Below, piece by piece: positions 33,800-43,381 of a DNA stretch of 64,000 nt. The stretch covers positions 478,713 to 542,712 of the forward strand of contig NZ_CANMIW010000003.1 in the NCBI RefSeq assembly GCF_947498005.1, read 5' to 3'. The number at the start of each line of letters is the position of its first letter. Position 1 is the stretch's first letter. The position numbers and the translations under genes were made by a program. A model generated the notes under the pieces. It ran no database searches. It had not been told where the DNA came from and saw only the letters and a list, made by a program, of their open reading frames with translations. This DNA comes from an uncultured Winogradskyella sp. (GTDB taxonomy: Bacteria; Bacteroidota; Bacteroidia; Flavobacteriales; Flavobacteriaceae).

Positions 33800-35299
33800 C
33801 TAAAAGAAACCTAACTTGTTCTTATCATAAGAGATTAACATGTTTTTAGTTTGTCTGTAATGACTCATCATCATTAAATGATTCTCTCTTCCGAATCCCG
33901 ATTTTTTATAACCACCAAATGGTGCATGTGCAGGATAAGCATGGTAACAGTTTACCCAAACACGACCAGCTTTTATAGCTCTTGGTATTTGATATAATTG
34001 ATGCGCATCTCTGGTCCATACACCTGCTCCTAACCCATATAATGTATCGTTTGCAATCTCTATAGCTTCTGCTTCATCTTTAAATTTAGTAACACAGGCT
34101 ACTGGTCCAAAAATTTCTTCTTGAAAGACTCTCATTTTATTATGTCCTTCTAATAGTGTTGGCTTAATGTAATAACCATTGGCAAAATCGCCTTGGAGCT
34201 TATTAGCTTCGCCTCCTGTTAAAACTTTAGCGCCTTCGTCTTTACCAATTTTGAAATAAGACTGTATTTTTTCGTACTGATCATTAGAAGCCTGAGCACC
34301 AACCATACAACTTGTATCATATGGATTATTCTGTACAATGGCTTCTGTTCTTGCTATAACACGCTCCATAAAAGCATCATAAATATCTTCTTGCACCAAA
34401 ATTCTTGATGGACACGTACATACTTCGCCTTGGTTGAATGCAAATAAAACTGCGCCTTCTATAGCTTTATCTAAAAACGCATCATCTTCATCCATAACAC
34501 TATTAAAAAAAACATTTGGCGATTTTCCACCTAATTCCATAGTCACAGGATTAAGGTTTTTAGATGCAAATTGCATAATTAATTGACCGGTTGTCGTCTC
34601 TCCTGTAAAAGCGACTTTATCAACTTTAGAACTCGATGCTAAAGGTTTACCAGCTTCTGGACCAAAACCATGTACGATATTTAGAACACCAGGCGGCAAT
34701 ACATCTGCGATTTTTTCCATTAATAATGTGGCTGTTGAAGGTGTTTGCTCTGCTGGTTTTAAAACAACACAATTACCAGTAGCTAGTGCAGGTGGTAATT
34801 TCCAAGACAGCATTAATAAAGGAAAGTTCCAAGGAATGATTTGGCCAATAACACCAAGTGGCTCTTTAATATTCATGGATAAGGTATTCTGATCTAACTC
34901 CGTTGCACTGCCTTCTTCAGCTCTAATACAAGCAGCAAAATAGCGCCAATGATCTACACAAAGTGGAATATCTGCATTTAATGTTTCGCGAATTGGTTTT
35001 CCATTATCACAAGTTTCTACAAGAGCAAATTCTTCTAAATTGGCTTCAATAATATCGGCAATTTTATTTAATAATGTGGCGCGCTCAGTTGCTGAAGTAT
35101 TTCCCCACGATGCTTTAGCCGCATTTGCTGCATCTACAGCATTTTCAACATCCTCTTTTTGCGATCTTGGATATTTTGCAATTAGTGTACCATCTACTGG
35201 AGATGTATTTTCAAAATACTCACCACCTACAGGTGGCACAAATTTGCCATTTATAAAATTGGAATACTTCTCTTTAAATTGTGGTTTAGAATAACTCAT
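33800..35299 (-). CDS. NAD(P)+-dependent aldehyde dehydrogenase (ExaC/AldB-like)
   Basis: 499 residues. Glu in MELGGKSPN and the catalytic Cys in [12 protein letters not shown] (about Cys294; a second Cys two residues on). The oxyanion Asn lies in IPWNFPLL, and the C-terminal [23 protein letters not shown] is typical of acetaldehyde/ethanol-linked ALDHs. With DUF779 and Acs it can take acetaldehyde to acetate to acetyl-CoA. The divergent AraC gene and the 21-bp-phased repeats upstream imply regulation by aldehyde or alcohol. Cytoplasmic. Confidence 0.93.
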   Translation of the reverse strand: MSYSKPQFKEKYSNFINGKFVPPVGGEYFENTSPVDGTLIAKYPRSQKEDVENAVDAANAAKASWGNTSATERATLLNKIADIIEANLEEFALVETCDNGKPIRETLNADIPLCVDHWRYFAACIRAEEGSATELDQNTLSMNIKEPLGVIGQIIPWNFPLLMLSWKLPPALATGNCVVLKPAEQTPSTATLLMEKIADVLPPGVLNIVHGFGPEAGKPLASSSKVDKVAFTGETTTGQLIMQFASKNLNPVTMELGGKSPNVFFNSVMDEDDAFLDKAIEGAVLFAFNQGEVCTCPSRILVQEDIYDAFMERVIARTEAIVQNNPYDTSCMVGAQASNDQYEKIQSYFKIGKDEGAKVLTGGEANKLQGDFANGYYIKPTLLEGHNKMRVFQEEIFGPVACVTKFKDEAEAIEIANDTLYGLGAGVWTRDAHQLYQIPRAIKAGRVWVNCYHAYPAHAPFGGYKKSGFGRENHLMMMSHYRQTKNMLISYDKNKLGFF

Positions 35300-35396
35300 A
35301 CCTTAATGTGTTTATTTATTAGTTTATACTTTTTATTGCCAAAAATTTGACTATTTAGTAATTTTGATAAAGTTATTTTATCATATTCTAAATAAA

Positions 35397-35427
35397 TTGA
35401 ACATATTTATTATCTTTTTGAACATAT
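35397..35427. promoter_or_regulatory. AraC-type operator: direct repeats at 21-bp spacing
   Basis: TTGAACATAT occurs at 35397-35406 and 35418-35427, start to start 21 bp (two helical turns). Extended to 16 bases the copies match at 14 positions. They lie in the divergent region between the aldehyde dehydrogenase and AraC genes. Tandem half-sites at 21 bp are how AraC-family dimers bind (as at araI1-I2). Confidence 0.6.
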
Positions 35428-35471
35428 CTCTTATTAACTAATTTTAAGATTATTTTTTTGTAATATTGAGA

Positions 35472-36386
35472 ATGAGCCACTTACTATCTAAACATAAAAG
35501 CCATAGAAAACTTACTACATTAGTAGAAAATAGAACTACTTATAATGCCGAATACGCAGAATTAAACATCTATGAAACTCATGCTATGGCAGAGAAAGTA
35601 TCGTTAACTTTTGACTTTCCTATTATTGCGAGTATGCTAACCGGAAAGAAAATTATGCATTTAGATGACTTTGATGCATTTGACTTTTTCCCTGGAGAAT
35701 CTGTAGTAATGCCTTCTCATAAGGAAATGATTATTGATTTCCCTTTGGCGACTAAAAACCAGCCTACACAATGTCTGGCTTTAGGAATTGATGCTTTTAA
35801 GATTGAAGAAGTTGTAGAAAAATTTAATCATAATGTTGCTATAGAAGATGAAAATAACAATTGGGACTTAAGTACAACCACTTCTCATCTTATAAATAAT
35901 GTTGACGTAAATCATCTTATTGAAAGACTGACGTACACTTTTACAAATAGTAATAAGTCTAAAGATGTTTTACTCGATTTAATGATTCAAGAATTAATTG
36001 TAAGATTGCTTCAGACAAAAGCTAAATCGTTAATAATAAATGACACACACACCTTTAATGATACCAGAATAGGAACTGTAATTAAATTTATTAAAGAGAA
36101 TCTTACCAATAAAGATATTTCTGTAGATCAATTAGCGAAAAAAGCGTACATGAGTGCTTCCCACTTTCATAAACAATTTAAAAACACCTTAGGCATCTCT
36201 CCAATTGACTATATCAATTCTGAAAAAATTAAGTTTTCAAAAAAGTTAATTAAAGAATCAAAAAACTTAAGAATGTCTGAAATTGCATTTCAATCTGGTT
36301 TTAACAATACAAGTTACTTTAACAGACAATTTAAAAAAATGGAAATGATGACACCTCAACAATTTAAGGCTTCGATAAATAAATAA
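35472..36386 (+). CDS. AraC-family regulator (AraC_N plus HTH)
   Basis: 304 residues. The N-terminal ~170 residues contain HAMAEKVSLTFDFPIIASML, a region resembling the AraC_N effector domain (PF06719-like). The C-terminal ~105 residues carry the double HTH: QLAKKAYMSASHFHKQFKNT and MSEIAFQSGFNNTSYFNRQFKKME, with TPQQFKASI. It is divergent from the aldehyde dehydrogenase-DUF779-acs genes and is their likely activator. The ATG at 35472 is preferred over a TTG two codons earlier. Confidence 0.9.
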   Translation: MSHLLSKHKSHRKLTTLVENRTTYNAEYAELNIYETHAMAEKVSLTFDFPIIASMLTGKKIMHLDDFDAFDFFPGESVVMPSHKEMIIDFPLATKNQPTQCLALGIDAFKIEEVVEKFNHNVAIEDENNNWDLSTTTSHLINNVDVNHLIERLTYTFTNSNKSKDVLLDLMIQELIVRLLQTKAKSLIINDTHTFNDTRIGTVIKFIKENLTNKDISVDQLAKKAYMSASHFHKQFKNTLGISPIDYINSEKIKFSKKLIKESKNLRMSEIAFQSGFNNTSYFNRQFKKMEMMTPQQFKASINK

Positions 36387-36406
36387 CTTTTATTAAATAT
36401 ATCATC

Positions 36407-38131
36407 TTAGTGAGAAACCGCTTCATTTGCACCACTTGGAATACGAATATTCTCAACCAGATCTTGAACTTCTTTTGGAGGTACCTTAGTAAATTTCATA
36501 ATTGTAACTGATACTATAAAATTAAGAAGCATCGCTATAGTTCCAAAACCTTCAGGAGAAATACCAAACCACCAATCGGCTTTTTCGCCACCACCAAACC
36601 AGCCAAATTTAAATTTAGTCATGTAAAATAACATGGTAGTTATGCCTACTATCATACCAGCAACAGCTCCTTCTTTATTCATCTTTTTGTAAAAAATACC
36701 AAGTATGATAGCTGGAAAAAATGAAGCCGCAGCTAAACCAAAAGCTAAAGCGACAGTAGCTGCTACAAAACCAGGCGGATTAATACCAAAATAACCAGCT
36801 ACACAAACCGCTACAACAGCAGAAAGACGTGCCGCTATTAATTCTCCTTTTTCTGTAATTTTTGGATTTATCATTTTCTTGATTAAATCATGAGACACTG
36901 AGGAAGAAATAACCAATAATAAACCTGCAGCTGTGGATAGTGCTGCTGCCAAAGCGCCTGCGGCTACTAAGGCAATTACCCAGTTTGGCAATTTAGCTAT
37001 TTCAGGATTTGCTAAAACCATAATATCATTATCTACAATCAATTCATTTTTTGATTCATCTGCTACATATTGAATAATACCATCATTATTCTTATCTGTA
37101 AAACTGATTAAACCAGTTGTTTCCCATTTCTTAAACCACTCTGGCATTGCTGTGTAAGGTTGATTAGAAACGGTTTCAATCATATTTGTTCTAGCAAAAA
37201 CAGACACAGCTGGTGCTGTAGAATATAAAATAACAATAAGTAACAATGCTAAACCTGCTGATTTTCGAGCATCCTTAACACGCTTTACAGTAAAAAATCT
37301 AACAATAACATGCGGAAGACCTGCTGTACCAACCATTAAAGCTAGTGTGATTGCAAAAATATCTAGTGTGGTTTTTGAGCCTTCTGTATATTCATTAAAA
37401 CCAAGGTCTGTACTCAATCCATCGAGCTTATCTAATAGGTAAGTTCCTGAACCATCCGATAGTGTACTACCAAATCCTAGTTGTGGTATTGGGTTGCCTG
37501 TCATTTGAATTGAAATAAAAATAGCTGGCACCATAAACGCAAATATGAGCACACAATATTGTGCTACTTGTGTATAAGTAATGCCTTTCATGCCTCCTAG
37601 AACAGCATAAAATAACACGATTATCATACCTATGATAACACCTGTATTGATATCAACTTCTAAAAAACGAGAAAACACTAAACCAACACCTCGCATTTGG
37701 CCTGCTACATAAGTAAATGACACTATTAATGCACAAATAACACCAACCAATCTGGCTGTATTAGAATAATAACGATCGCCAATAAAATCTGGAACGGTAA
37801 ACTTTCCGAATTTTCGTAAATATGGTGCTAGTAATAATGCTAATAAAACATAACCGCCTGTCCAGCCCATTAAATAAACGGCACCATCATAGCCAGCAAA
37901 AGAAATAATGCCAGCCATAGAAATAAATGAGGCTGCACTCATCCAGTCTGCTGCAGTTGCCATTCCGTTTGCTAATGGCGAAACACCTCCACCTGCAACG
38001 TAAAATTCTTTTGTAGAACCTGCTCTAGACCATATTGCAATTCCGATGTATATTGCGAAAGTTATGCCAACTAATATATAGGTCCATGTCTGTACTTCCA
38101 TTCCTGCAATTAAAAATAGATTATTCATCAT
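36407..38131 (-). CDS. Sodium:solute symporter, VC_2705 subfamily (large subunit, acetate-type)
   Basis: About 574 residues with roughly 13 membrane helices. It has GGGVSPLANGMATAADWMSAASFI in the first transmembrane region (the SSS-family signature), and later SFFPAIILGIFYKKMN. The sequence belongs to the actP-like SSS family, and specifically resembles the subgroup that pairs with a small DUF4212 subunit, whose gene lies immediately upstream and overlaps it (ATG codons at 38131 and 38128 overlap the DUF4212 stop). Acetate or a similar carboxylate is the likely solute, given the acs/aldehyde genes nearby, but this is not proven. Confidence 0.85.
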   Translation of the reverse strand: MMNNLFLIAGMEVQTWTYILVGITFAIYIGIAIWSRAGSTKEFYVAGGGVSPLANGMATAADWMSAASFISMAGIISFAGYDGAVYLMGWTGGYVLLALLLAPYLRKFGKFTVPDFIGDRYYSNTARLVGVICALIVSFTYVAGQMRGVGLVFSRFLEVDINTGVIIGMIIVLFYAVLGGMKGITYTQVAQYCVLIFAFMVPAIFISIQMTGNPIPQLGFGSTLSDGSGTYLLDKLDGLSTDLGFNEYTEGSKTTLDIFAITLALMVGTAGLPHVIVRFFTVKRVKDARKSAGLALLLIVILYSTAPAVSVFARTNMIETVSNQPYTAMPEWFKKWETTGLISFTDKNNDGIIQYVADESKNELIVDNDIMVLANPEIAKLPNWVIALVAAGALAAALSTAAGLLLVISSSVSHDLIKKMINPKITEKGELIAARLSAVVAVCVAGYFGINPPGFVAATVALAFGLAAASFFPAIILGIFYKKMNKEGAVAGMIVGITTMLFYMTKFKFGWFGGGEKADWWFGISPEGFGTIAMLLNFIVSVTIMKFTKVPPKEVQDLVENIRIPSGANEAVSH

Positions 38132-38378
38132 AGCCGAATTTTTTATCAAGATTATTCATCAGCTTCACATATACAAAAATGAGTATAACGAACACATACA
38201 TTGAGCCTTGTTGAGCAAACCAAAATCCTAGTTTAAAACCTCCTATTTTAATAGTATTTAATTCATCTTTAAAAATGATACCTGCACCATATGAAACCGT
38301 AAACCATATGGCAAGTAAGATTAATACATATTTGATATTGGCTCTCCAATACCCTTTAGGATCCTTCTTTGATTTCAT
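38121..38378 (-). CDS. DUF4212 family small symporter subunit
   Basis: 85 residues, two membrane helices (about 14-34 and 50-70), with a charged N-terminus MKSKKDPKGYWRANIKY and a C-terminal KKFGYDE. This is the DUF4212/Na_symport_sm family that accompanies VC_2705-type symporters. Its stop codon overlaps the start of the large subunit, indicating translational coupling. The 23-base overlap with the upstream AGCS gene is also typical of a tightly packed operon. It likely regulates or stabilises the symporter. Confidence 0.9.
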   Translation of the reverse strand: MKSKKDPKGYWRANIKYVLILLAIWFTVSYGAGIIFKDELNTIKIGGFKLGFWFAQQGSMYVFVILIFVYVKLMNNLDKKFGYDE

Positions 38379-39753
38379 GTTTATTTAGTTTTAATCTTTT
38401 AATATAACCTTTTAATTCCTTTATAACCTTTGGCGCCAAGATTATAGTAGCCGTCATTGTAGGAATTGCCATTAGTGCAAACACACCATCTATAAAATTT
38501 ATCATAGCTTCAAATTTGGTGGTTGCTGCTATAACAATACTAGAAATGTAGAGATAATTATAATAATGCTTTTTGTCAGCTCCTATTAAAAAAGACATGC
38601 ATTTTGTGCCATAATAGGCATAAGAAAATAAGGACGAAATACTAAATATGAATATACATACCATAAGAAGATACTGACCAACACCAGGAATTGCATCTTG
38701 AAAAGCAGATGCCGTAAGACTTACTCCATTATTAGACGTTGTTTGCCAAACACCTGTGACTAAAATAGCTAAAGCTGTAAGCGTACAAACTATCAACGTA
38801 TCTATTACAGGTCCCAACATAGCAACTAACCCTTCTCGTACAGGTTCGTCAGTCTTAGCTGCACCATGAGCCATAGGTGAAGTTCCTATACCTGCTTCAT
38901 TAGAAAACGCTCCTCGTTTTATGCCTAATAAAACCAGCGCACCTAATACACCACCAAATACAGAATCTTCATTTATATGATTAGCTTCAAACACGTCTGT
39001 AAAAATCATTACAAAATACTTTGGTACTTCTTCAAAATTAATACCCAAAATGATTAACACTAATGCAAAATATAGAATAACCATTGTAGGTACCATTTTA
39101 GCTGCGAGAGAACTAATTCGCTTTAGTCCACCAAGAATAACTATAGACGTAAAAACAACCAAAACAATAGCAATTATTAGATTGGTAGTAAAGCTAACCT
39201 CAACACCATTTGGTATTAATATAATATCATTAATGGCTTGTTTTAGTTGATTAACATTCACAACAGGCAATGCCCCAAGCATACCAAAAACACTAAACAT
39301 TACAGCCAAAAATTTCCAGTTTTTTCCAAGACCTTCAATAATGAAATACATAGGTCCTCCTTGTACTTCACCATGAGAATCTTTACCTCTATACATTATT
39401 GCTAAAGTTGATGTAAAGAACTTGGTTGCCATACCAACAATAGCACTGATCCACATCCAGAACATAGCTCCTGGTCCACCAACTGAAATGGCTAATGCTA
39501 CACCAGCTATATTCCCCATACCAATTGTAGATGACAACGCTGTTGTTAATGCTTGAAAATGCGAAATCTGACCAGGATCGTTTGGGTCGTCATACTTTCC
39601 TCGTAACACACTTATCGCATGTCCTAAATACCGAAACGGTAAAAACTGAGACCTAATTAAAAGGTACAAACCACCTCCAATTAATAAAATAAGCAAAGGT
39701 AAACCCCAAGCAAGATCCGAGAATTGTTTAAGAATTTGGTTAAGAATTGTCAT
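38356..39753 (-). CDS. Sodium:alanine symporter family amino acid carrier (AGCS)
   Basis: 465 residues, 10-12 helices. AGCS hallmarks include GQISHFQALTTALSSTIGMGNIAGVA near residue 60-85 and GAFSNEAGIGTSPMAHGAAKTDEPVREGLVAML in the middle. Such proteins couple Na+ to alanine or glycine import at the inner membrane. It is the first gene of the AGCS-DUF4212-symporter operon. The C-terminus overlaps the DUF4212 start by 23 bases. The exact amino acid cannot be read from sequence. Confidence 0.92.
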   Translation of the reverse strand: MTILNQILKQFSDLAWGLPLLILLIGGGLYLLIRSQFLPFRYLGHAISVLRGKYDDPNDPGQISHFQALTTALSSTIGMGNIAGVALAISVGGPGAMFWMWISAIVGMATKFFTSTLAIMYRGKDSHGEVQGGPMYFIIEGLGKNWKFLAVMFSVFGMLGALPVVNVNQLKQAINDIILIPNGVEVSFTTNLIIAIVLVVFTSIVILGGLKRISSLAAKMVPTMVILYFALVLIILGINFEEVPKYFVMIFTDVFEANHINEDSVFGGVLGALVLLGIKRGAFSNEAGIGTSPMAHGAAKTDEPVREGLVAMLGPVIDTLIVCTLTALAILVTGVWQTTSNNGVSLTASAFQDAIPGVGQYLLMVCIFIFSISSLFSYAYYGTKCMSFLIGADKKHYYNYLYISSIVIAATTKFEAMINFIDGVFALMAIPTMTATIILAPKVIKELKGYIKRLKLNKHEIKEGS

Positions 39754-39937
39754 AGATTATAAATTTAATAAACCGTTTTTATTTAAAGTATAATGTCATC
39801 AATTTATTTATAACTAATATGCTTATGTATAGTTTTACCAATAAAATTTAAATAACATATTTTTGTAATACCGAACTATTGAAATAGTAATTATAATCTT
39901 TCAAATTGAATAGATTTTCATCTAAATATTAATTCTT

Positions 39938-39957
39938 AATACTAAAAAAATAGTATT
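39938..39957. repeat. Hairpin in the AGCS/acyltransferase divergent region
   Basis: AATACTA (39938-39944), then A6, then TAGTATT (39951-39957). A 7-bp stem in the 270-base intergenic region (39754-40023); no other clear features there. AT-rich, so low weight. Confidence 0.3.
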
Positions 39958-40023
39958 CTTAGAGTATAATGTGAGATCTGTAAGTATAATATAAGCTATA
40001 TTTATTGTGACAAACCAATTAAT

Positions 40024-41121
40024 TTGAATCCTAATCGCCTTTATTTTATTGATGCTGTAAGAGCCTTTGCAATTTTAATGATGCTGCAAGGCCATTTTAT
40101 AGACACTTTACTAGATCCATCTTATAGAGATCAAAATAATACAGTATTTAATATATGGGAATATTTTAGAGGGATTACGGCTCCTACCTTTTTTACGATT
40201 TCCGGTTTAATATTTTCTTACTTGCTTATCAAGGCCAAACGGAACGGCAAGGTTAAACAAAGGATGCGAAAAGGTTTGATGCGTGGTATAATGCTCATTG
40301 GAATTGGGTATCTATTAAGAGCTCCTATATTTCAATGGTTAATGGGCGAATTCAACACCTATTTTCTTGTAATTGACGTTTTGCAATGTATTGGATTGTC
40401 TTTAATTGGTATTGTACTAATTTATCAACTTACATTTAGAAAGACTTTGTTTTTCTCACTAATAATGCTAGTTCTAGGATTATGTATTTTTATCTCAGAA
40501 CCATTATATCGCTATTTAGAATTACCAGAAGTTCCGTTAATTTTCTCAAACTATTTATCTAAATCTAACGGTTCTATTTTTACAATTATTCCTTGGTTTG
40601 GCTATGTAGCATTTGGTGCTTTTATTTCTACATTGTTTTATAGATATGTGGAACGTCCAAAATTTAAAATAGCCATAGTTTCTGGTTTTTTTATTTTCGG
40701 AATTGCTCTAGTAATGAAATCTGCTTGGTTATTTATGAAACTCTATTATTGGTTTGATATTTCAATTTTTAAAGATGTAGCCTATTATAATTATCTTTTC
40801 ACAAGATTTGGAAATGTGTTAATTTTATTCTCGTTGTTTTATTTAGCAGAGAACTATATTAAGCAACCACTAATTCTAAGAATAGGACAGAAAACACTAT
40901 CCATTTATGTTATACATTTTATTATTATTTATGGTAGTTTCACAGGTATAGGTTTACACCAAATTATAGGGAATACACTCACTCCTTGGCAAGCCATTAT
41001 TGGTGCGTTGTTATTTTTGTCTGTGGTTTGTTTTTTATCATTTCATTATGCTAAGACTAATGCCTTTGTATATTCTAACACTAGAAAATTAATGGAGAAA
41101 ATTAAACGCTATACGCGATAA
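40024..41121 (+). CDS. Membrane acyltransferase, HGSNAT/DUF1624 type
   Basis: 365 residues with about 10 hydrophobic helices. It opens NPNRLYFIDAVRAFAILMMLQGHF, the heparan-alpha-glucosaminide N-acetyltransferase/DUF1624 signature (R-x-x-x-[IL]D-x-x-R-x-x-A with a catalytic His on the first helix). RFGNVLILFSLFYLAENYIK and IGQKTLSIYVIHFIIIYGS are typical C-terminal segments of the family. It would transfer an acyl group from acyl-CoA across the inner membrane to an envelope glycan. The start is TTG at 40024; no in-frame ATG lies before the conserved region. It probably stands alone. Confidence 0.8.
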   Translation: MNPNRLYFIDAVRAFAILMMLQGHFIDTLLDPSYRDQNNTVFNIWEYFRGITAPTFFTISGLIFSYLLIKAKRNGKVKQRMRKGLMRGIMLIGIGYLLRAPIFQWLMGEFNTYFLVIDVLQCIGLSLIGIVLIYQLTFRKTLFFSLIMLVLGLCIFISEPLYRYLELPEVPLIFSNYLSKSNGSIFTIIPWFGYVAFGAFISTLFYRYVERPKFKIAIVSGFFIFGIALVMKSAWLFMKLYYWFDISIFKDVAYYNYLFTRFGNVLILFSLFYLAENYIKQPLILRIGQKTLSIYVIHFIIIYGSFTGIGLHQIIGNTLTPWQAIIGALLFLSVVCFLSFHYAKTNAFVYSNTRKLMEKIKRYTR

Positions 41122-41162
41122 TTTTTTATATTTTTAATTATTCGAATAAAACCATCTACAGT

Positions 41163-41615
41163 ATGAAACGCAATCAAACGATCCTACTATTATTAATATT
41201 ATGCCTAGTTTCTTGCAATAGGATAGCGAACAAAACCAAAGAAGGGATTAACAGAGGTGGAGAAGTTGTTGGAGAAAGTGCTACGGAATTTTTTGAAGGT
41301 GTTTCTGAAGGTGTAGATAAAACCTTAGAATGTAAAATTATGCTTTCAAATAATCTTAAAAAACAAGGTTTAAAAACTGGTGTTTATAACATCGGAAGTC
41401 AATCAAGTAGCCACAATAACAAACTAACTTTATATGTGATTTTTGATTCTGATTTTAATCAAGAAGTTATGGCAAAAGTCTTTAATAAATCTGGTTTAGA
41501 AATTGGCAGAGCAAAAACGGTTATAAGTGGAACCAAAGATGGTGCGGCATATTTTGATTTTTTGTTTGATACAAGAACTGATATTGGTTACAGAAATAAA
41601 ATTATTATAGAATAA
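41163..41615 (+). CDS. Small lipoprotein of unknown function
   Basis: 150 residues. Type II signal peptide with lipobox LVSC (Cys19), then NRIANKTKEGINRGGE and a beta-rich region. No recognised domain. It is closely followed by a terminator. The function is unknown; a periplasm-facing inner- or outer-leaflet anchor is implied by the lipobox. Confidence 0.75.
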   Translation: MKRNQTILLLLILCLVSCNRIANKTKEGINRGGEVVGESATEFFEGVSEGVDKTLECKIMLSNNLKKQGLKTGVYNIGSQSSSHNNKLTLYVIFDSDFNQEVMAKVFNKSGLEIGRAKTVISGTKDGAAYFDFLFDTRTDIGYRNKIIIE

Positions 41616-41646
41616 AAAAGACCACCTAATTAAAGATGGTCTTTTT
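41614..41646. terminator. Bidirectional terminator
   Basis: AAAAAGACCA-cct / aga-TGGTCTTTTT stem of about 12 bp with one mismatch, overlapping the lipoprotein stop codon; it also serves the convergent gene ending at 41670. Confidence 0.9.
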
Positions 41647-41669
41647 CTCTTTCATAGCAATTAGAGCGA

Positions 41670-42701
41670 CTAATTACTGGTTATAAACACCGACGAAGCC
41701 GATGCTAATGCGCTATTGAAACTAGGTGTTAAATTTCCACCTGTTCCAATGTTATTGAATGCTAAAATTCTACCGCCATTGTTTCCTGCTTCAGCAATAT
41801 AAACAGTTCGTGATTCTGCATCATAAGCAACATCTACAGGATTTCCTAATGATGTAGCACTACCAGAAACTCTTATTTGATTAGATAATGCTAACGTTTC
41901 TCCATTTGCCAACGCATTTAGTTTATTTGTAAAATTTTCTATAACGTGAAAACCACCATCATCTTGACCATTTGTAGCTGAGGCAATATCCGTCATTACT
42001 AAAACATCAGAACTAGTATCATAAGTAATACCATGTGTTCTAACAATACCCTCTAGCGCAATAGTTTTGGTTGCACTAACCGTTGTCGTTGTAGTATTAG
42101 ACAAAAAGTCTGAATAAATAGCAAGCTGATTAGTTGCGTCAACAACAGCGTATAAATCGTTACCATTAAATGTAATTCCCCATAATTTTATATCAGTTGT
42201 AACTACATTTCTTAGAGTAAAACTTCCATTAGATAAGGTATAGATATATAATTTACCATCTGGTGTATTTGCATCACCATCTACATCTGCATTATCTGCA
42301 ACGACATATAAATTTCCACGTACGGCAACTTCCCTCGGACTTGTCATATCACTTGCTCCTGAAATTGCTGTATCTATAACTGTACCATCAACTATATCGT
42401 TTACACCAATAAAGCCTTCTAAATTGTTTCCAGATCTAGAGGCTTGATAAACGGTCTCTGTATCCTCATCAAAATAAATTCCATCTGCAGCAGAAGACAC
42501 CGTGATTAAGGACTTAGTTGTTACACTAGTACTAGACGAAAAATCGTAAATAGAAATATTACCATTAGAATTATTTGATGCATATACCTTTACACTATCA
42601 TTATTATCCATTGAATTATCATCGTCATCACTACATGATGTGGAAAATAATAACAAGGCTGCTGATAAAGTACTAAATAAGGTTGCTCTTTGAATTTTCA
42701 T
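41670..42701 (-). CDS. Lipoprotein with beta-propeller-like repeats
   Basis: 343 residues. Type II signal with STSC (Cys23), followed by an acidic linker (SDDDDNSMDNNDS). The body holds repeats such as VYASNNSNGNISIYDFSSS and LYVVADNADVDG, and VDVAYDAESRTVYIAEAGN, each a strand-rich unit ending in an Asp/Asn-rich turn, as in NHL or six-bladed propellers. It is probably an outer-membrane surface or periplasmic lipoprotein. Ligand unknown. Monocistronic. Confidence 0.75.
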   Translation of the reverse strand: MKIQRATLFSTLSAALLLFSTSCSDDDDNSMDNNDSVKVYASNNSNGNISIYDFSSSTSVTTKSLITVSSAADGIYFDEDTETVYQASRSGNNLEGFIGVNDIVDGTVIDTAISGASDMTSPREVAVRGNLYVVADNADVDGDANTPDGKLYIYTLSNGSFTLRNVVTTDIKLWGITFNGNDLYAVVDATNQLAIYSDFLSNTTTTTVSATKTIALEGIVRTHGITYDTSSDVLVMTDIASATNGQDDGGFHVIENFTNKLNALANGETLALSNQIRVSGSATSLGNPVDVAYDAESRTVYIAEAGNNGGRILAFNNIGTGGNLTPSFNSALASASSVFITSN

Positions 42702-42800
42702 GTTTTTTGTTTTTTTGTTTGTACTTTACCTACGTAATTATAGACTAGTCGGTTTTAAAAAATTTAAACACATTCAGAAACACGACACAAAAACTTAATA

Positions 42801-43277
42801 ATGAACGATTTAATTTTAGAATTTTATACTGCTTTAAATAATTGTGATGGGAATAAAATGGTTAAATGCTACCATGATGATGTAGTTTTTGAAGATCCAG
42901 CTTTTGGAATTTTAAAAGGTGACAGAGCTAAATCTATGTGGTTAATGCTTTGCGAGTCGCAAAACGGAAATGGTTTTAAAGTAGAACACTCAAATATTAT
43001 AACTAACGAAAAGACAGGCTCTGCTCATTGGGAAGCACATTATACCTTTAGTAAAACTGGAAGAAAAGTACATAATAAAATTGATGCTACTTTTGAATTT
43101 AAGGATGGTTTAATAATTAAGCATACTGATGTTTTTGATTTACACAATTGGGCTAAACAAGCTATTGGATTTAAAGGGTTTTTATTTGGAGGTATGTCTT
43201 TTTTCAAAAACAAACTACAAATACAAACAAATTCACTACTTGATAAGTTTATCAATAAAAAAAAGCTATCTAATTAA
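42801..43277 (+). CDS. NTF2-like (SnoaL) fold protein
   Basis: 158 residues. It begins MNDLILEFYTALNNCDGNKMVKCYHDDVVFEDPAFGILKG, the typical NTF2-like/SnoaL opening: a helix, a WCYxxD-type strand and an F-x-D-P motif. SAHWEAHYTF and a C-terminal HTDVFDLHNWAKQAIG support the cone-like fold. No catalytic pair can be assigned. It ends inside a perfect 30-bp palindromic terminator. Function unknown; such proteins may be small-molecule binders or isomerases. Confidence 0.8.
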   Translation: MNDLILEFYTALNNCDGNKMVKCYHDDVVFEDPAFGILKGDRAKSMWLMLCESQNGNGFKVEHSNIITNEKTGSAHWEAHYTFSKTGRKVHNKIDATFEFKDGLIIKHTDVFDLHNWAKQAIGFKGFLFGGMSFFKNKLQIQTNSLLDKFINKKKLSN

Positions 43278-43290
43278 TTAGATAGCTTTT
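43261..43290. terminator. Perfect 30-bp palindrome, terminator
   Basis: AAAAGCTATCTAATT followed by its exact reverse complement; it overlaps the NTF2-like gene's stop codon (43275-43277) and is followed by T-rich sequence. Confidence 0.85.
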
Positions 43291-43381
43291 TTGGAACAAT
43301 GTTTCTTTTTAGGGACTTAGAGTTTACTTTATGTTTCATTGTATTATCTATACTTCAAATGTTATGCCATAAATTATATTT

